Positions 41,228-49,607 of a stretch of DNA of 64,000 nucleotides are shown in pieces (the first letter of the stretch is position 1; each line of letters begins with the position of its first letter). This stretch comes from DATKQY01 sp035532475 (lineage in GTDB: Bacteria > Actinomycetota > Acidimicrobiia > Acidimicrobiales > Bog-793). The stretch lies in assembly GCA_035532475.1 (NCBI GenBank), contig DATKQY010000045.1, forward strand, positions 62,001 through 126,000, read 5' to 3'. Under the pieces are notes generated by a model. That model was not told where the DNA came from. It was given only the letters and a program-made list of their open reading frames with translations, and made no database searches. The translations under genes and the position numbers were made by a program.

Positions 41228-42066
41228 GTGGGAGCGCTCGAAGGAAAGGTCGCGTTCATCACCGGCGTGGGCAAGGGGCAGGGCCGGTCGCACGCCGTGC
41301 GCCTGGCGCGTGCGGGCGCCGACATCATCGGCATCGACGCGCTGAAGACCTACCCGTGGATGAACTACCGCCTCGCCACGCAGGAGGACGCGAGGAGACC
41401 GTGCGCCTCGTCGAGCAGGAAGCGCGGAGGCTCGTGTTCCGACAGGCCGACGTCACCGACCTGGCCTCGCTCGAAGCAGCGCTCGCCGCCGGCGTCGCGG
41501 AGCTCGGACGGCTCGACATCGTGGCAGCGAACGCCGGCGCGCTGCCGAAGGGAGACCTGACCTGGCAGATCGATCCGGCCCAGTGGCGCGAGGTCATCGA
41601 CGTCAACCTCACCGGCGTCTTCCACACCGTCCACGCGGCGGTGCCGCACATGCTCGAAGCGGGCAACGGCGGCTCGATCACGATCACGAGCTCGGGCGCG
41701 GCGATCGTCTCGGGGAGCTATCTCGGCGATTACTCAGCGGCCAAGGCGGCCCTGCTTAGCCTGACCCGGACCCTCGCCGTCGAGCTGGCTCCGCACTGGA
41801 TCAGGGTGAACGCGATCTGCCCCGGCGCGGTGAACACCGACATGATCGCCAACGAGGCGATGTACAAGATGTTCCGCCCGGACCTGGAGCGGCCGACCCG
41901 CGAGGACACCGTCGAGGTGTGGAAGAGCAAGCACCTGCTGCCCGTCCCCTGGCTCGAGCCGAACGACATCTCCAACGTCATCGCGTGGCTCGCCTCCGAC
42001 GAGGCGCGCTACATCACCGGCGTCGCCCTGCCCGTCGACGCAGGCAACACGATCAAGTACTTCTAA
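41228..42066 (+). pseudogene. Mycofactocin-coupled SDR oxidoreductase, frameshifted near 41393
   Basis: GTG 41228 follows a strong GGGAGGAGG. The first ~55 codons read LEGKVAFITGVGKGQGRSHA and TYPWMNYRLATQEDA. The rest continues in another frame from about 41395 with ETVRLVEQEARRLVFRQADV, LDIVAANAGALPKGDL, ITSSGAAIVSGSYLGDYSAA (with YSAAK), NAICPGAVNTDMIA and ends GVALPVDAGNTIKYF. The joined protein would match the mycofactocin-coupled SDR family, whose long YPLATPEDLAETVRLVE-like insertion is where the break falls. Restoring one base between GCG (41390-41392) and GAG (41395) rejoins the frame. Either a real inactivating deletion or a sequencing/assembly error is possible; everything else in the gene looks intact. 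Confidence 0.85.
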
Positions 42067-42101
42067 GAAGTGCAGGTACCTCTGAGATGTGCTTCTGAGC
42101 G
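42064..42101. repeat. Short repeated/inverted sequence resembling an insertion-sequence end
   Basis: Just after the SDR stop, AGAAGTGCAGGTACCTCTGAG is followed by ATGTGCTTCTGAG. GTGC...TCTGAG is repeated and AGAAG/CTTCT are inverted. Terminal repeats of some actinobacterial IS elements have this look, but no transposase is adjacent, so this is at most a solitary end. It could equally act as a terminator hairpin. Confidence 0.3.
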
Positions 42102-42210
42102 ACGGGCCCGTCGGCCGTAGCGACGGCCGACGGAGCTCGGAGCCCGCCCGCCGTCCGCCCGCCGCCTGTACCCCTCGCCGCCCGCTCGGAGCGTGGCGTG
42201 GCCGATGAGG

Positions 42211-43575
42211 TCAGCGGGCCGGAGCCGGGGCTTCGGTGGCGATCGGAGCACCGAGCGCTGCGAACACGCCCGGACGCACGACCCGCACGGCGAGGAGCAG
42301 CACCGCGAGGAGGACGGCCGAACCGGCGGTGGTCCAGTCGAGACCGAGCCGGTCGGCCAGCGGTCCCTGGACGAGGGACCCGATCGGGTACGACACGCCG
42401 AGGGCGACCAGATAGAGGCTGAGCACGCGCCCCCTGAGCGCGGTCGGTGCCCGGAGCTGGACGACCGTGGAGAGTCCGGAGAGCACGCCGATGTAGACGA
42501 GCCCCACGACGAACAGCGCCGCGACCGCCAGCGAGAGCGTCGGCGCGAACCCGTAGGCCACCAGCGTCGGCGGCAAGAGCGCGAGGCTCGCATCGAGCAC
42601 CCGGCCGCGGCCGAACCGGCTGGCGAGCGGGGGGAGGGCGAGCGCGCCCAGCACGGCGCCGACGCCCTGGGCGGTCGTGAGCAGGCCGGTCGCCGAGGCG
42701 ATCCCCCGCGCCCCGCCGTCGGTGAGCCGGTGCGCCATCGCGGGGACGAGGGCGATGAAGGGGGACGCGAGCAGCGCGACCACGCCGATCATGCCGATCG
42801 CGGCCCGACAGCCGGGCTCGGCGCGCGCCCCTCGCACGCCGACGCGGAGCGATTCGAACAGTCCGACGCGCGCGTCTCGACCGGGCGGCGGGCCGAGGCG
42901 CACGAACGCGAGCGCCACGACGACGACGAGGAACGACACCGCGTTGGCGACGAAGGCCACCGGGTAGCCGAAGGCGGCGACCGTCGCGCCGGCGAGCACC
43001 GGGCCGCCGACGCGCCCGAGGTTGAACTGCGCGGAGTTCAGCGAGGCCGCCGCGAGGAACTCCGCTCGCGGGACCAGGTCCGGGAGGATCGCCTGCTGGA
43101 ACGGTCCGATGATCGCGCTGACGCAGCCCTGCACGGTGACGAGCAGCGTGAGCAGCCCGGGACCGTCTTGTCCCGCGGCAACGAGCGCGGCGATCGCGGC
43201 CGCGACGGCACCGGCCGCCAGGTTGCCGACGACGAGGGCCGCTCGGCGCGGCAGCCGGTCCGCGAGGGCGCCGCCCACCGGCGATAGCACCCCGATCGGC
43301 AAGAACGCGCCCGCGGCGACCACGACCGCCCACGTGGCCTGGCCGGTGTGGGCGATCACGAGGGCCCCGACCGCGACGCTTTGCATCCAGGACCCGACGA
43401 TGGAGATCAGGCCGCCCGACCACAGCAGCGCGAAGTTGCGGTGGTGGAGGGGGCGCAGGGAGCTGAAGCCCCGGGCGCGGCCGGGTGGCGCCACGGCGAC
43501 CTCGTTGGCGGCGGCCACGGCGGCCGGATCCGCGCCGACGCGGTCGGCGACGGGGGGCTCGGATCGCGCGACCAC
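42211..43575 (-). CDS. MFS transporter (MFS_3 / EntS-like exporter)
   Basis: 454 residues from GTG 43575 with 12 predicted helices. Family marks are FSSLRPLHHRNFALLWSGGL and SIVGSWMQSVAVGALVIAHT near the start, GGALADRLPRRAALVVGNLA (motif A) and GPFQQAILPDLVPRAEFLAA; these are usual for the MFS_3 group of siderophore or drug exporters. TAACCT six bases before the GTG and no Shine-Dalgarno imply a leaderless mRNA. The substrate is unknown. It lies between the SDR and the alcohol dehydrogenase but on its own transcript. Confidence 0.9.
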   Translation of the reverse strand: MVARSEPPVADRVGADPAAVAAANEVAVAPPGRARGFSSLRPLHHRNFALLWSGGLISIVGSWMQSVAVGALVIAHTGQATWAVVVAAGAFLPIGVLSPVGGALADRLPRRAALVVGNLAAGAVAAAIAALVAAGQDGPGLLTLLVTVQGCVSAIIGPFQQAILPDLVPRAEFLAAASLNSAQFNLGRVGGPVLAGATVAAFGYPVAFVANAVSFLVVVVALAFVRLGPPPGRDARVGLFESLRVGVRGARAEPGCRAAIGMIGVVALLASPFIALVPAMAHRLTDGGARGIASATGLLTTAQGVGAVLGALALPPLASRFGRGRVLDASLALLPPTLVAYGFAPTLSLAVAALFVVGLVYIGVLSGLSTVVQLRAPTALRGRVLSLYLVALGVSYPIGSLVQGPLADRLGLDWTTAGSAVLLAVLLLAVRVVRPGVFAALGAPIATEAPAPAR

Positions 43576-43790
43576 CCCGCAAGGTTAGGGGCCTACCGGG
43601 ACACGGCCCGGCACGCTGGCCTTGGCGCTTCGCCCGGGCCTGCGGGTCATGCGGGCACGGCGGCTGACCACACGCCACGCGGGCTTGCCACGAGCGGCCG
43701 GTCGCCCGGGCGCCGGAGGACCCGCCTCCTCCTCGTCCTCGCCCTCCTCTTCCGGTGAGTCGGACGCCCACCCCTCGGCGGCGACGGCTC

Positions 43791-44903
43791 TTAGAAGACG
43801 AGGACGCCGCGCAGGTTCTTGCCGTCACGCATGTCCTGGTAACCCTCGTTCACCTGCTCGAGGGAGCCATAGGTGCGGCTGACGATCCGGTCGAGGTCGA
43901 GCTTCTCCTCCTGGTAGAGGTCGAGCAGCATCGGCACGTCGCGCCGCGAGTTCACCGATCCGAAGATCGAGCCGACCACCTGCTTCTCGTAGCCCGTCAG
44001 GTTGAGCATGTCGATGGTCGGCGCTACGTCGCGCACCGGGTGGATGTTCACGACGACGACCCGGCCCTGCTTGGCGGCCAGCTGCATGATCGAGCCCATC
44101 AGCTCGCCGCGGCCGACCCCCATCGAGCAGATCGTGACGTTGCAGAACCGGCCCCGGGTCACCTCGCGGACGAGCTCGAACGCCTCTTCGATGCTGGCGG
44201 CGACGTGGGTCGCGCCGAGCGCGAGCGCCTGCTCGCGCTTCCACGGCACCGGATCGACGGCGAAGATGCGCCGAGCGCCGGCGAAGCGGGCGCCCTGGAT
44301 GGCGCTCGCGCCGATGCCTCCGACCCCGACGACGCAGACGTCGTCGCCGGCGCGAACACCCCCGCTGTAGACCGCGGCGCCCCAGCCGGTCGGCACGCCG
44401 CAGCCGACGATGCACGCCTTGTCGAAGGGCAGTTCGTCGGCGATCTTGATGATCGAGGCCTCGTTCACGACCGTGTGGTGGGCGAAGGCGCCGAGCAGGC
44501 AGATGAGGTTGAGGTCGGTGCCCCCGAGGTGATGGCGGGCGGTGTGGTCGCGCAGCTGGCGGCCCTCGCCGATCCACATGGCGAGGTCGCAGAGGTTCCC
44601 GTGGCCGGTCGCGCACGACGGGCAGCGTTCGCACGTCGGGATGGAGGAGAAGACGACGTGGTCGCCCGGCCGGACGGTGGTGACGCCTGGGCCGACCTCC
44701 TCGACCACGCCGGCGCCCTCGTGGCCGCCGATCGTGGGTGCCTTCAGCGGGACGTCGCCGGTGAGGTGGTGCTCCTCGGAGTGGTACATCCCCGACGCTC
44801 GGATGCGCACGAGGATCTCCTGCGCCTTCGGCGGGTCGAGGTCGATCTCCTCGACCACCCACTCGCCCTTGCCGGGGAAGAGCACAGCGGCCTGGGTCTT
44901 CAC
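43791..44903 (-). CDS. NDMA-dependent (mycofactocin-linked) alcohol dehydrogenase, zinc-ligand variant
   Basis: 370 residues from GTG 44903 behind GAGAGGAA. It is a class III/MDR alcohol dehydrogenase of the NDMA-dependent family: EEIDLDPPKAQEILVRIRAS, GGHEGAGVVEEVGPGVTTVR (His61, Glu62), structural-zinc cysteines 91, 94, 97 and 105 in TCERCPSCATGHGNLC, VGCGVPTGWGAAVYSGG (Cys168), and VVGVGGIGASAIQGA for NAD. In this family the cofactor is not released and electrons leave through mycofactocin. The first catalytic-zinc ligand, Cys in the usual G(L/M)CHSD motif, is Tyr40 here (GMYHSEEH), so metal binding or activity may be altered. Coupling to the mycofactocin island 10 kb away is inferred from the family. 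Confidence 0.9.
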   Translation of the reverse strand: MKTQAAVLFPGKGEWVVEEIDLDPPKAQEILVRIRASGMYHSEEHHLTGDVPLKAPTIGGHEGAGVVEEVGPGVTTVRPGDHVVFSSIPTCERCPSCATGHGNLCDLAMWIGEGRQLRDHTARHHLGGTDLNLICLLGAFAHHTVVNEASIIKIADELPFDKACIVGCGVPTGWGAAVYSGGVRAGDDVCVVGVGGIGASAIQGARFAGARRIFAVDPVPWKREQALALGATHVAASIEEAFELVREVTRGRFCNVTICSMGVGRGELMGSIMQLAAKQGRVVVVNIHPVRDVAPTIDMLNLTGYEKQVVGSIFGSVNSRRDVPMLLDLYQEEKLDLDRIVSRTYGSLEQVNEGYQDMRDGKNLRGVLVF

Positions 44904-45028
44904 CGCGTTCCTCTCGTCATCGAGAACGTTGGCGAGCGCATCCTAGTGACGGGAGAGGCGCCGGCCGCTGGCCGCCTCCCGCCCACCGGTCGCCGCTGCG
45001 CGAGGTCGTCCAGCGCGCCCTGGAAAAG

Positions 45029-45042
45029 CGAACGTATGTTCG
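45029..45042. promoter_or_regulatory. SOS (LexA) box of dnaE2
   Basis: CGAACGTATGTTCG is a perfect 14-bp palindrome matching the actinobacterial LexA operator. TAGGGT (45044-45049) follows, and the predicted transcript start coincides with the GTG at 45056. GAACGTATGTTCG is identical to the box in front of imuA'. Confidence 0.92.
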
Positions 45043-45055
45043 GTAGGGTCGCCGT

Positions 45056-48000
45056 GTGGGCTCGTTCAACCCGATCGTGCCGTGGTCCGAGCTCGAGCGG
45101 CGGCTCTCGGGCCGGCGGGCCGCGCGCCCGGGGGAGCGGGCCGTCCCCGCCGGTGACGGCGGCGACGCCCCGGGCTTCTCCCGTCACCGCCCCTCCTACG
45201 CCCCGCCCGGGGGGATCCGCCCTCCCCCGGGCGCCGTCGCGTACGCCGAGCTCCACGCCCACTCGAACTTCAGCTTCCTCGACGGTGCGTCGAGCCCCGA
45301 GGAGCTCGTCGAGGAGGCCGTGCGCCTGGGCCTGGAGGCGCTCGCCCTCACCGACCACGACGGCTGCTACGGCGTCGTCCGTTTCGCCGAGGCGGCGCGC
45401 GGGTTCGGCCTGCCGACGATCTTCGGCTCCGAGCTCAGCCTTCCCGCTCCTGGCGACAGCAGGGCGGGCGAGCGGGCCGGCGCGATCGACCCGGCCGCCA
45501 CACACCTCGTCGTGCTGGCCCGCGGCCCGGAGGGCTACGCCAGGCTGTCGGGTGCGATCAGCCGGGCACAGCTCGCCGGCGGGGCGAAGGGTCGGCCACT
45601 CTTCTCCCTCCCCGAGCTGGCCGGCGCCCACGGTGGGCACTGGTGCGTGCTCACCGGGTGCAGGCGGGGGGCGGTGCCGGCCGCCCTGGAGCGCCGGGGG
45701 CCCGCGGCGGCGGCCCGGGAGCTCGCCCGGCTCGTGGACGCCTTCGGAAGCGGGAATGTCGCCGTCGAGCTCTGCGACCACGGGGCCCCCTTGGACGGAG
45801 CGCGCAACGACGCGCTCGCCGAGTGCGCGGCCCGTGCCGGCCTCCCCGTCGTCGCGACGACGAACGCCCACTATGCGACGCCCGGGCGCTACCCGCTTGC
45901 CACGGCACTCGCCGCCGTCCGCGCGAAGAGCAGCCTGGACGCGATCGACGGCTGGCTCCCGCCGTGGGCCGGGGCGTCGCTGCGCTCGGGGGCGGAGCAG
46001 GCGCGGCGCTTCAAGCGTTACCCGGGCGCGATCGAGCAGACGGCGGAGCTCGGGCGGACGCTGGCGTTCGACCTGCGCCTCGTCGCTCCGGGCCTGCCGC
46101 CCTTCCCCGTGCCACCCGGCGAGGACGAGGCGAGCTTCCTGCGCTTCCTCGCCACCGAGGGTGGGAGGAGGAGGTACGGGTCGCGCAGCTCGCCGCGCGT
46201 GCCGGGCGCGTGGGAGCAGGTCGAGCGCGAGCTTGCCGTCATCGTGGGGCTCGGCTTCCCCGGTTACTTCCTCGTCGTGTGGGACATCGTCGAGTTCTGC
46301 AGGCGCTCCGGCATCTTCTGCCAGGGGCGTGGCTCGGCCGCCAACTCGGCGGTCTGCTACGCGCTCGGGATCACGAACGTCGACGCGGTGGCGCTCGGGC
46401 TCCTCTTCGAGCGGTTCCTCTCGCCGGCACGGGAGGGGCCGCCCGACATCGACCTCGACATCGAGTCCGGCAGGCGCGACGAGGTCATCGCCTACGTCTA
46501 CGAGCGCTACGGCCGTGAGCACGCGGCCCAGGTGGCGAACGTCATCACCTACCGGCCGCGCTCGGCGGTCCGGGACGTGGGCCGGGCGCTCGGGTACCCG
46601 CCCGGGGCGCTCGACGCCTGGTCGCGCCAGATCGGCGCTTTCGCCGCGCTGCTGCCGACCCGTCCCCGGGGGCAGGCGGGGAAGGGCCGGCCGGGCACCG
46701 GTGGGCGCCCGGTGCCCGAACCCCCGGTCGACCACGACATCCCGGACGAGGTGCTACGGCTGGCCGCGGAGCTGGAGGGGTTCCCCCGCCACCTCGGGAT
46801 CCACTCGGGGGGGATGGTGATCTGCGACCGGCCCGTCATCACTGTCTGCCCGGTCGAGTGGGCGAGACGGGAGGGGCGTTCCGTCCTCCAATGGGACAAG
46901 GACGACTGTGCCGCGGTCGGGCTCGTGAAGTTCGACCTGCTCGGTCTCGGGATGCTGGAGGCGCTCCACCGCATGGTCGACCTCGTCGCCTCGCACCACG
47001 AGGTCACCGTCGACCTGGCGACGATCCCTCAGGAGGACGCCGTCTACGACATGCTCTGCCGGGCCGACTCGATGGGGGTGTTCCAGGTCGAGAGCCGGGC
47101 GCAGATGGCGACGTTGCCGAGGCTGCGCCCGCGCCACTTCTACGACCTCGTCGTGGAGGTGGCGCTCATCCGCCCCGGCCCGATCCAGGGCGGCTCGGTC
47201 CACCCCTACCTCCGGCGCCGCAATGGCGAGGAGGAGGTCGCCTACCTGCACCCGCTCCTCCAGCCGGCGCTCGAGAAGACGCTCGGCGTGCCTTTGTTCC
47301 AAGAGCAGCTCATGCAGATCGCGATCGACGTCGCCGGCTTCTCGGCCGCCGAGGCCGACCAGCTGCGCCAGGCGATGGGTGCGAAGCGCTCCGCCGAGCG
47401 GATGGCCCGCCTGCAGGACCGGCTCTACGCGGGGATGGCCGAGCGGGGCATCAGCGACGAGGTGGCCGACGCGATCTACGAGCAGCTCGCCGCCTTCGCG
47501 AACTTCGGCTTCCCCGAGTCGCACTCGGTCTCCTTCGCCTACCTCGTCTACGCCTCGGCCTGGTTCAAGCTCCACTACCCGGCGGCGTTCCTCGCCGGGC
47601 TGCTCAACTCCCAACCGATGGGGTTCTGGTCGCCGCAGAGCCTCGCCGCGGACGCCCGCCGCCACGGGGTCGTCGTGTTGCGTCCCGACGTGAACGAGAG
47701 CGCCACCGAGGCCACCCTCGCCGCGTGCCCGGCGAGCGCCGGAGCGACGGCGGTCCGCCTCGGGCTGGCGTCCGTCCGCCACGTCGGGGAGGAGTGCGCG
47801 CGCCGCATCGCCACCGGCGCCCCCTACGAGAGCATGGAGGACCTGGCGAGACGCGCCGAGCCGACCAGACCCCAGCTGGAGGCGCTCGCCACGGCGGGGG
47901 CGCTCGGCACGCTCGCGCCGGTCGCTCGCGCCGGTCGCGCGGCTGTCGCCCCCGGGCCGCCCGCTTCCGTCGCCACTGGTGACCGCCGGGCGGCGCTCTG

Positions 48001-48496
48001 GGCGGCGGGGGCCCTGGCCGGTGGCGCCGACCGTCTGCCGGGAATGGTCGTCGGGGCCGACGCCCCGGTGCTTCCCGCGATGACCCCCACGGAAGAGACC
48101 GCTGCGGACCTGTGGGCGATGGGGATCACCCCCGACTCCCATCCCTTCGTGCACCTGCGCGGCCTCCTCGACGAGATGGGGGTGCGCTCGGCCGCCTCGC
48201 TGCTCGCCGGGGAGGACACCGGGAGGGTCCTCGCTGCTGGCGTCGTGACGCACCGCCAGCGCCCGTCGACGGCCGGCGGGACGATCTTCCTCAACCTGGA
48301 GGACGAGACCGGGGTCGTGAACGTCATCTGCTCGGCGGGCCTGTGGGCCCGCTACCGCAGGGAGGCGTCCTCGGCGCCTGCGCTGCTGGTGCGGGGGAGG
48401 GTGGAGCGGAGCGGCGGGGCGCTCAGCATCGCCGCCGAGCGCGTCGAGCCCTTGGGTCTCCCCGTCGCCGTGGGCCGCTCCCGGGACTTCCGCTGA
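45056..48496 (+). CDS. dnaE2: Error-prone DNA polymerase III alpha subunit DnaE2
   Basis: 1146 residues from GTG 45056; MGSFNPIVPWSELERRLSGR matches the usual DnaE2 start. Domains: PHP (AYAELHAHSNFSFLDGASSP; LALTDHDGCYGV), polymerase palm with GRGSAANSAVCYALGITNVD and the catalytic aspartates in GPPDIDLDIESGRRDEVIAY, fingers and beta-binding region (GVPLFQEQLMQIAIDVAGFS), HhH region, and C-terminal OB fold (TIFLNLEDETGVVNVICSAG). DnaE2 works with ImuA' and ImuB in damage-induced mutagenesis. The SOS box sits directly in front and the mRNA looks leaderless. In this genome it is 26 kb from imuA'-imuB but co-regulated by sequence. Confidence 0.97.
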   Translation: MGSFNPIVPWSELERRLSGRRAARPGERAVPAGDGGDAPGFSRHRPSYAPPGGIRPPPGAVAYAELHAHSNFSFLDGASSPEELVEEAVRLGLEALALTDHDGCYGVVRFAEAARGFGLPTIFGSELSLPAPGDSRAGERAGAIDPAATHLVVLARGPEGYARLSGAISRAQLAGGAKGRPLFSLPELAGAHGGHWCVLTGCRRGAVPAALERRGPAAAARELARLVDAFGSGNVAVELCDHGAPLDGARNDALAECAARAGLPVVATTNAHYATPGRYPLATALAAVRAKSSLDAIDGWLPPWAGASLRSGAEQARRFKRYPGAIEQTAELGRTLAFDLRLVAPGLPPFPVPPGEDEASFLRFLATEGGRRRYGSRSSPRVPGAWEQVERELAVIVGLGFPGYFLVVWDIVEFCRRSGIFCQGRGSAANSAVCYALGITNVDAVALGLLFERFLSPAREGPPDIDLDIESGRRDEVIAYVYERYGREHAAQVANVITYRPRSAVRDVGRALGYPPGALDAWSRQIGAFAALLPTRPRGQAGKGRPGTGGRPVPEPPVDHDIPDEVLRLAAELEGFPRHLGIHSGGMVICDRPVITVCPVEWARREGRSVLQWDKDDCAAVGLVKFDLLGLGMLEALHRMVDLVASHHEVTVDLATIPQEDAVYDMLCRADSMGVFQVESRAQMATLPRLRPRHFYDLVVEVALIRPGPIQGGSVHPYLRRRNGEEEVAYLHPLLQPALEKTLGVPLFQEQLMQIAIDVAGFSAAEADQLRQAMGAKRSAERMARLQDRLYAGMAERGISDEVADAIYEQLAAFANFGFPESHSVSFAYLVYASAWFKLHYPAAFLAGLLNSQPMGFWSPQSLAADARRHGVVVLRPDVNESATEATLAACPASAGATAVRLGLASVRHVGEECARRIATGAPYESMEDLARRAEPTRPQLEALATAGALGTLAPVARAGRAAVAPGPPASVATGDRRAALWAAGALAGGADRLPGMVVGADAPVLPAMTPTEETAADLWAMGITPDSHPFVHLRGLLDEMGVRSAASLLAGEDTGRVLAAGVVTHRQRPSTAGGTIFLNLEDETGVVNVICSAGLWARYRREASSAPALLVRGRVERSGGALSIAAERVEPLGLPVAVGRSRDFR

Positions 48497-48647
48497 CCGC
48501 CGCCCCCGAGCGCCGCACGGCGCAGGGGCATACGCTGCCGGCGCGCCCCATCTCGACCCCGGGGCGGCCCTTCGCCAGCGCGGGTCGCCGGGCCGGGCGC
48601 GAGCAACCGGTCGCGACGGCGGGAGCCCGCCGGTCAGGAGGATCATC

Positions 48648-49547
48648 ATGCGAGCACTGGTCGTCGACCACGCCGCCCCGGGGCGCCTCGCGATCGCGGA
48701 GGTCCCCGAGCCCGCCCCCGGACCCGGCGAGGTGCTCGTCGCCGTGGCGGCGTTCTCGCTCAACCACGGGGAGCTCCCGCGCGAGGGCGCTCCCGAAGGC
48801 GTCGTGCCCGGTTGGGACGCCGCTGGGAGCGTGCTGCAGGCCGCCGCGAACGGCAGCGGCCCGAAGGCCGGCGACCGCGTGGCCACCCACGGCCCGCGCG
48901 GCGGCTTCGCCGAACGTCGCGCCGTGCGCGTCGGCAATGTCGCGGTGCTCCCCGCGGACCTGTCCCTCGAAGACGCCTCGGCGCTGCCGGTCGCCGGCGT
49001 CACCGCGCTGAGGGCCCTGCGGGCGTCGGGCGCGCTCCTCGGGCGCCGGGTCCTCGTCACCGGCGCTTCGGGGGGTGTCGGGCGCTTCGCGGTCCAGCTG
49101 GCGCGCCGAGCCGGCGCCGAGGTGGTGGCGCTCGTCGGCAGCCCCGAGCGGGGCGAGGGGCTCGCCGAGCTCGGGGCCACGGAGATCGTGACGACCCTGG
49201 ACGGCATCGCGCCGGTCCACGCCGTCGTGGAGACGGTCGGCGGTGCGACGCTCGTCGCCGCCTTCGCGCTGCTCGAGGCGGGAGGGTTCCTGCAGTCGAT
49301 CGGCGCCGCCTCGCACGAGCCGGCACTCTTCGCACCCGGGGCGACGATCGGGCCGGCGAAGTACCTCGCGGCGTTCACGATGGGCACCGACGTCGGACAG
49401 GACCTGTCGTACCTGGCCCGGCTCGCCTCGGCTGGTGAGCTCGACCCGCAGGTCGACTGGCGGGGCGACTGGACGAGCGTCGGCGCGGCCGTCGAGCTCC
49501 TGCTCGGGCGGAGGATCCGCGGCAAGGCGGTGCTCACCGTCTCGTAG
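48648..49547 (+). CDS. MDR-family NADPH:quinone oxidoreductase-like protein
   Basis: 299 residues with AGGAGGATCATC just before the ATG. GroES-like N-terminus (AIAEVPEPAPGPGEVLVAVA; VPGWDAAGSVLQAAANGSGP) and Rossmann domain (RRVLVTGASGGVGRFAVQLA; ELGATEIVTTLDG). No zinc-ligand cysteines are present, so it belongs to the zinc-free quinone reductase/enoyl reductase branch using NADPH. The operon context is single. The substrate is unknown. Confidence 0.92.
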   Translation: MRALVVDHAAPGRLAIAEVPEPAPGPGEVLVAVAAFSLNHGELPREGAPEGVVPGWDAAGSVLQAAANGSGPKAGDRVATHGPRGGFAERRAVRVGNVAVLPADLSLEDASALPVAGVTALRALRASGALLGRRVLVTGASGGVGRFAVQLARRAGAEVVALVGSPERGEGLAELGATEIVTTLDGIAPVHAVVETVGGATLVAAFALLEAGGFLQSIGAASHEPALFAPGATIGPAKYLAAFTMGTDVGQDLSYLARLASAGELDPQVDWRGDWTSVGAAVELLLGRRIRGKAVLTVS

Positions 49548-49607
49548 GCACCCGTGGCCCTCGCCGGTCGGGCGCCGGTCGGAGCGGCGCATTGGTGCCG
49601 TCGTCCC

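Noticed and set aside
43755..46820. A 1021-codon plus-strand frame crossing the alcohol dehydrogenase and the 5' part of dnaE2
   Set aside because: It overlaps two well-supported genes in the wrong frame or strand and contains only low-complexity Arg/Ser/Pro sequence.
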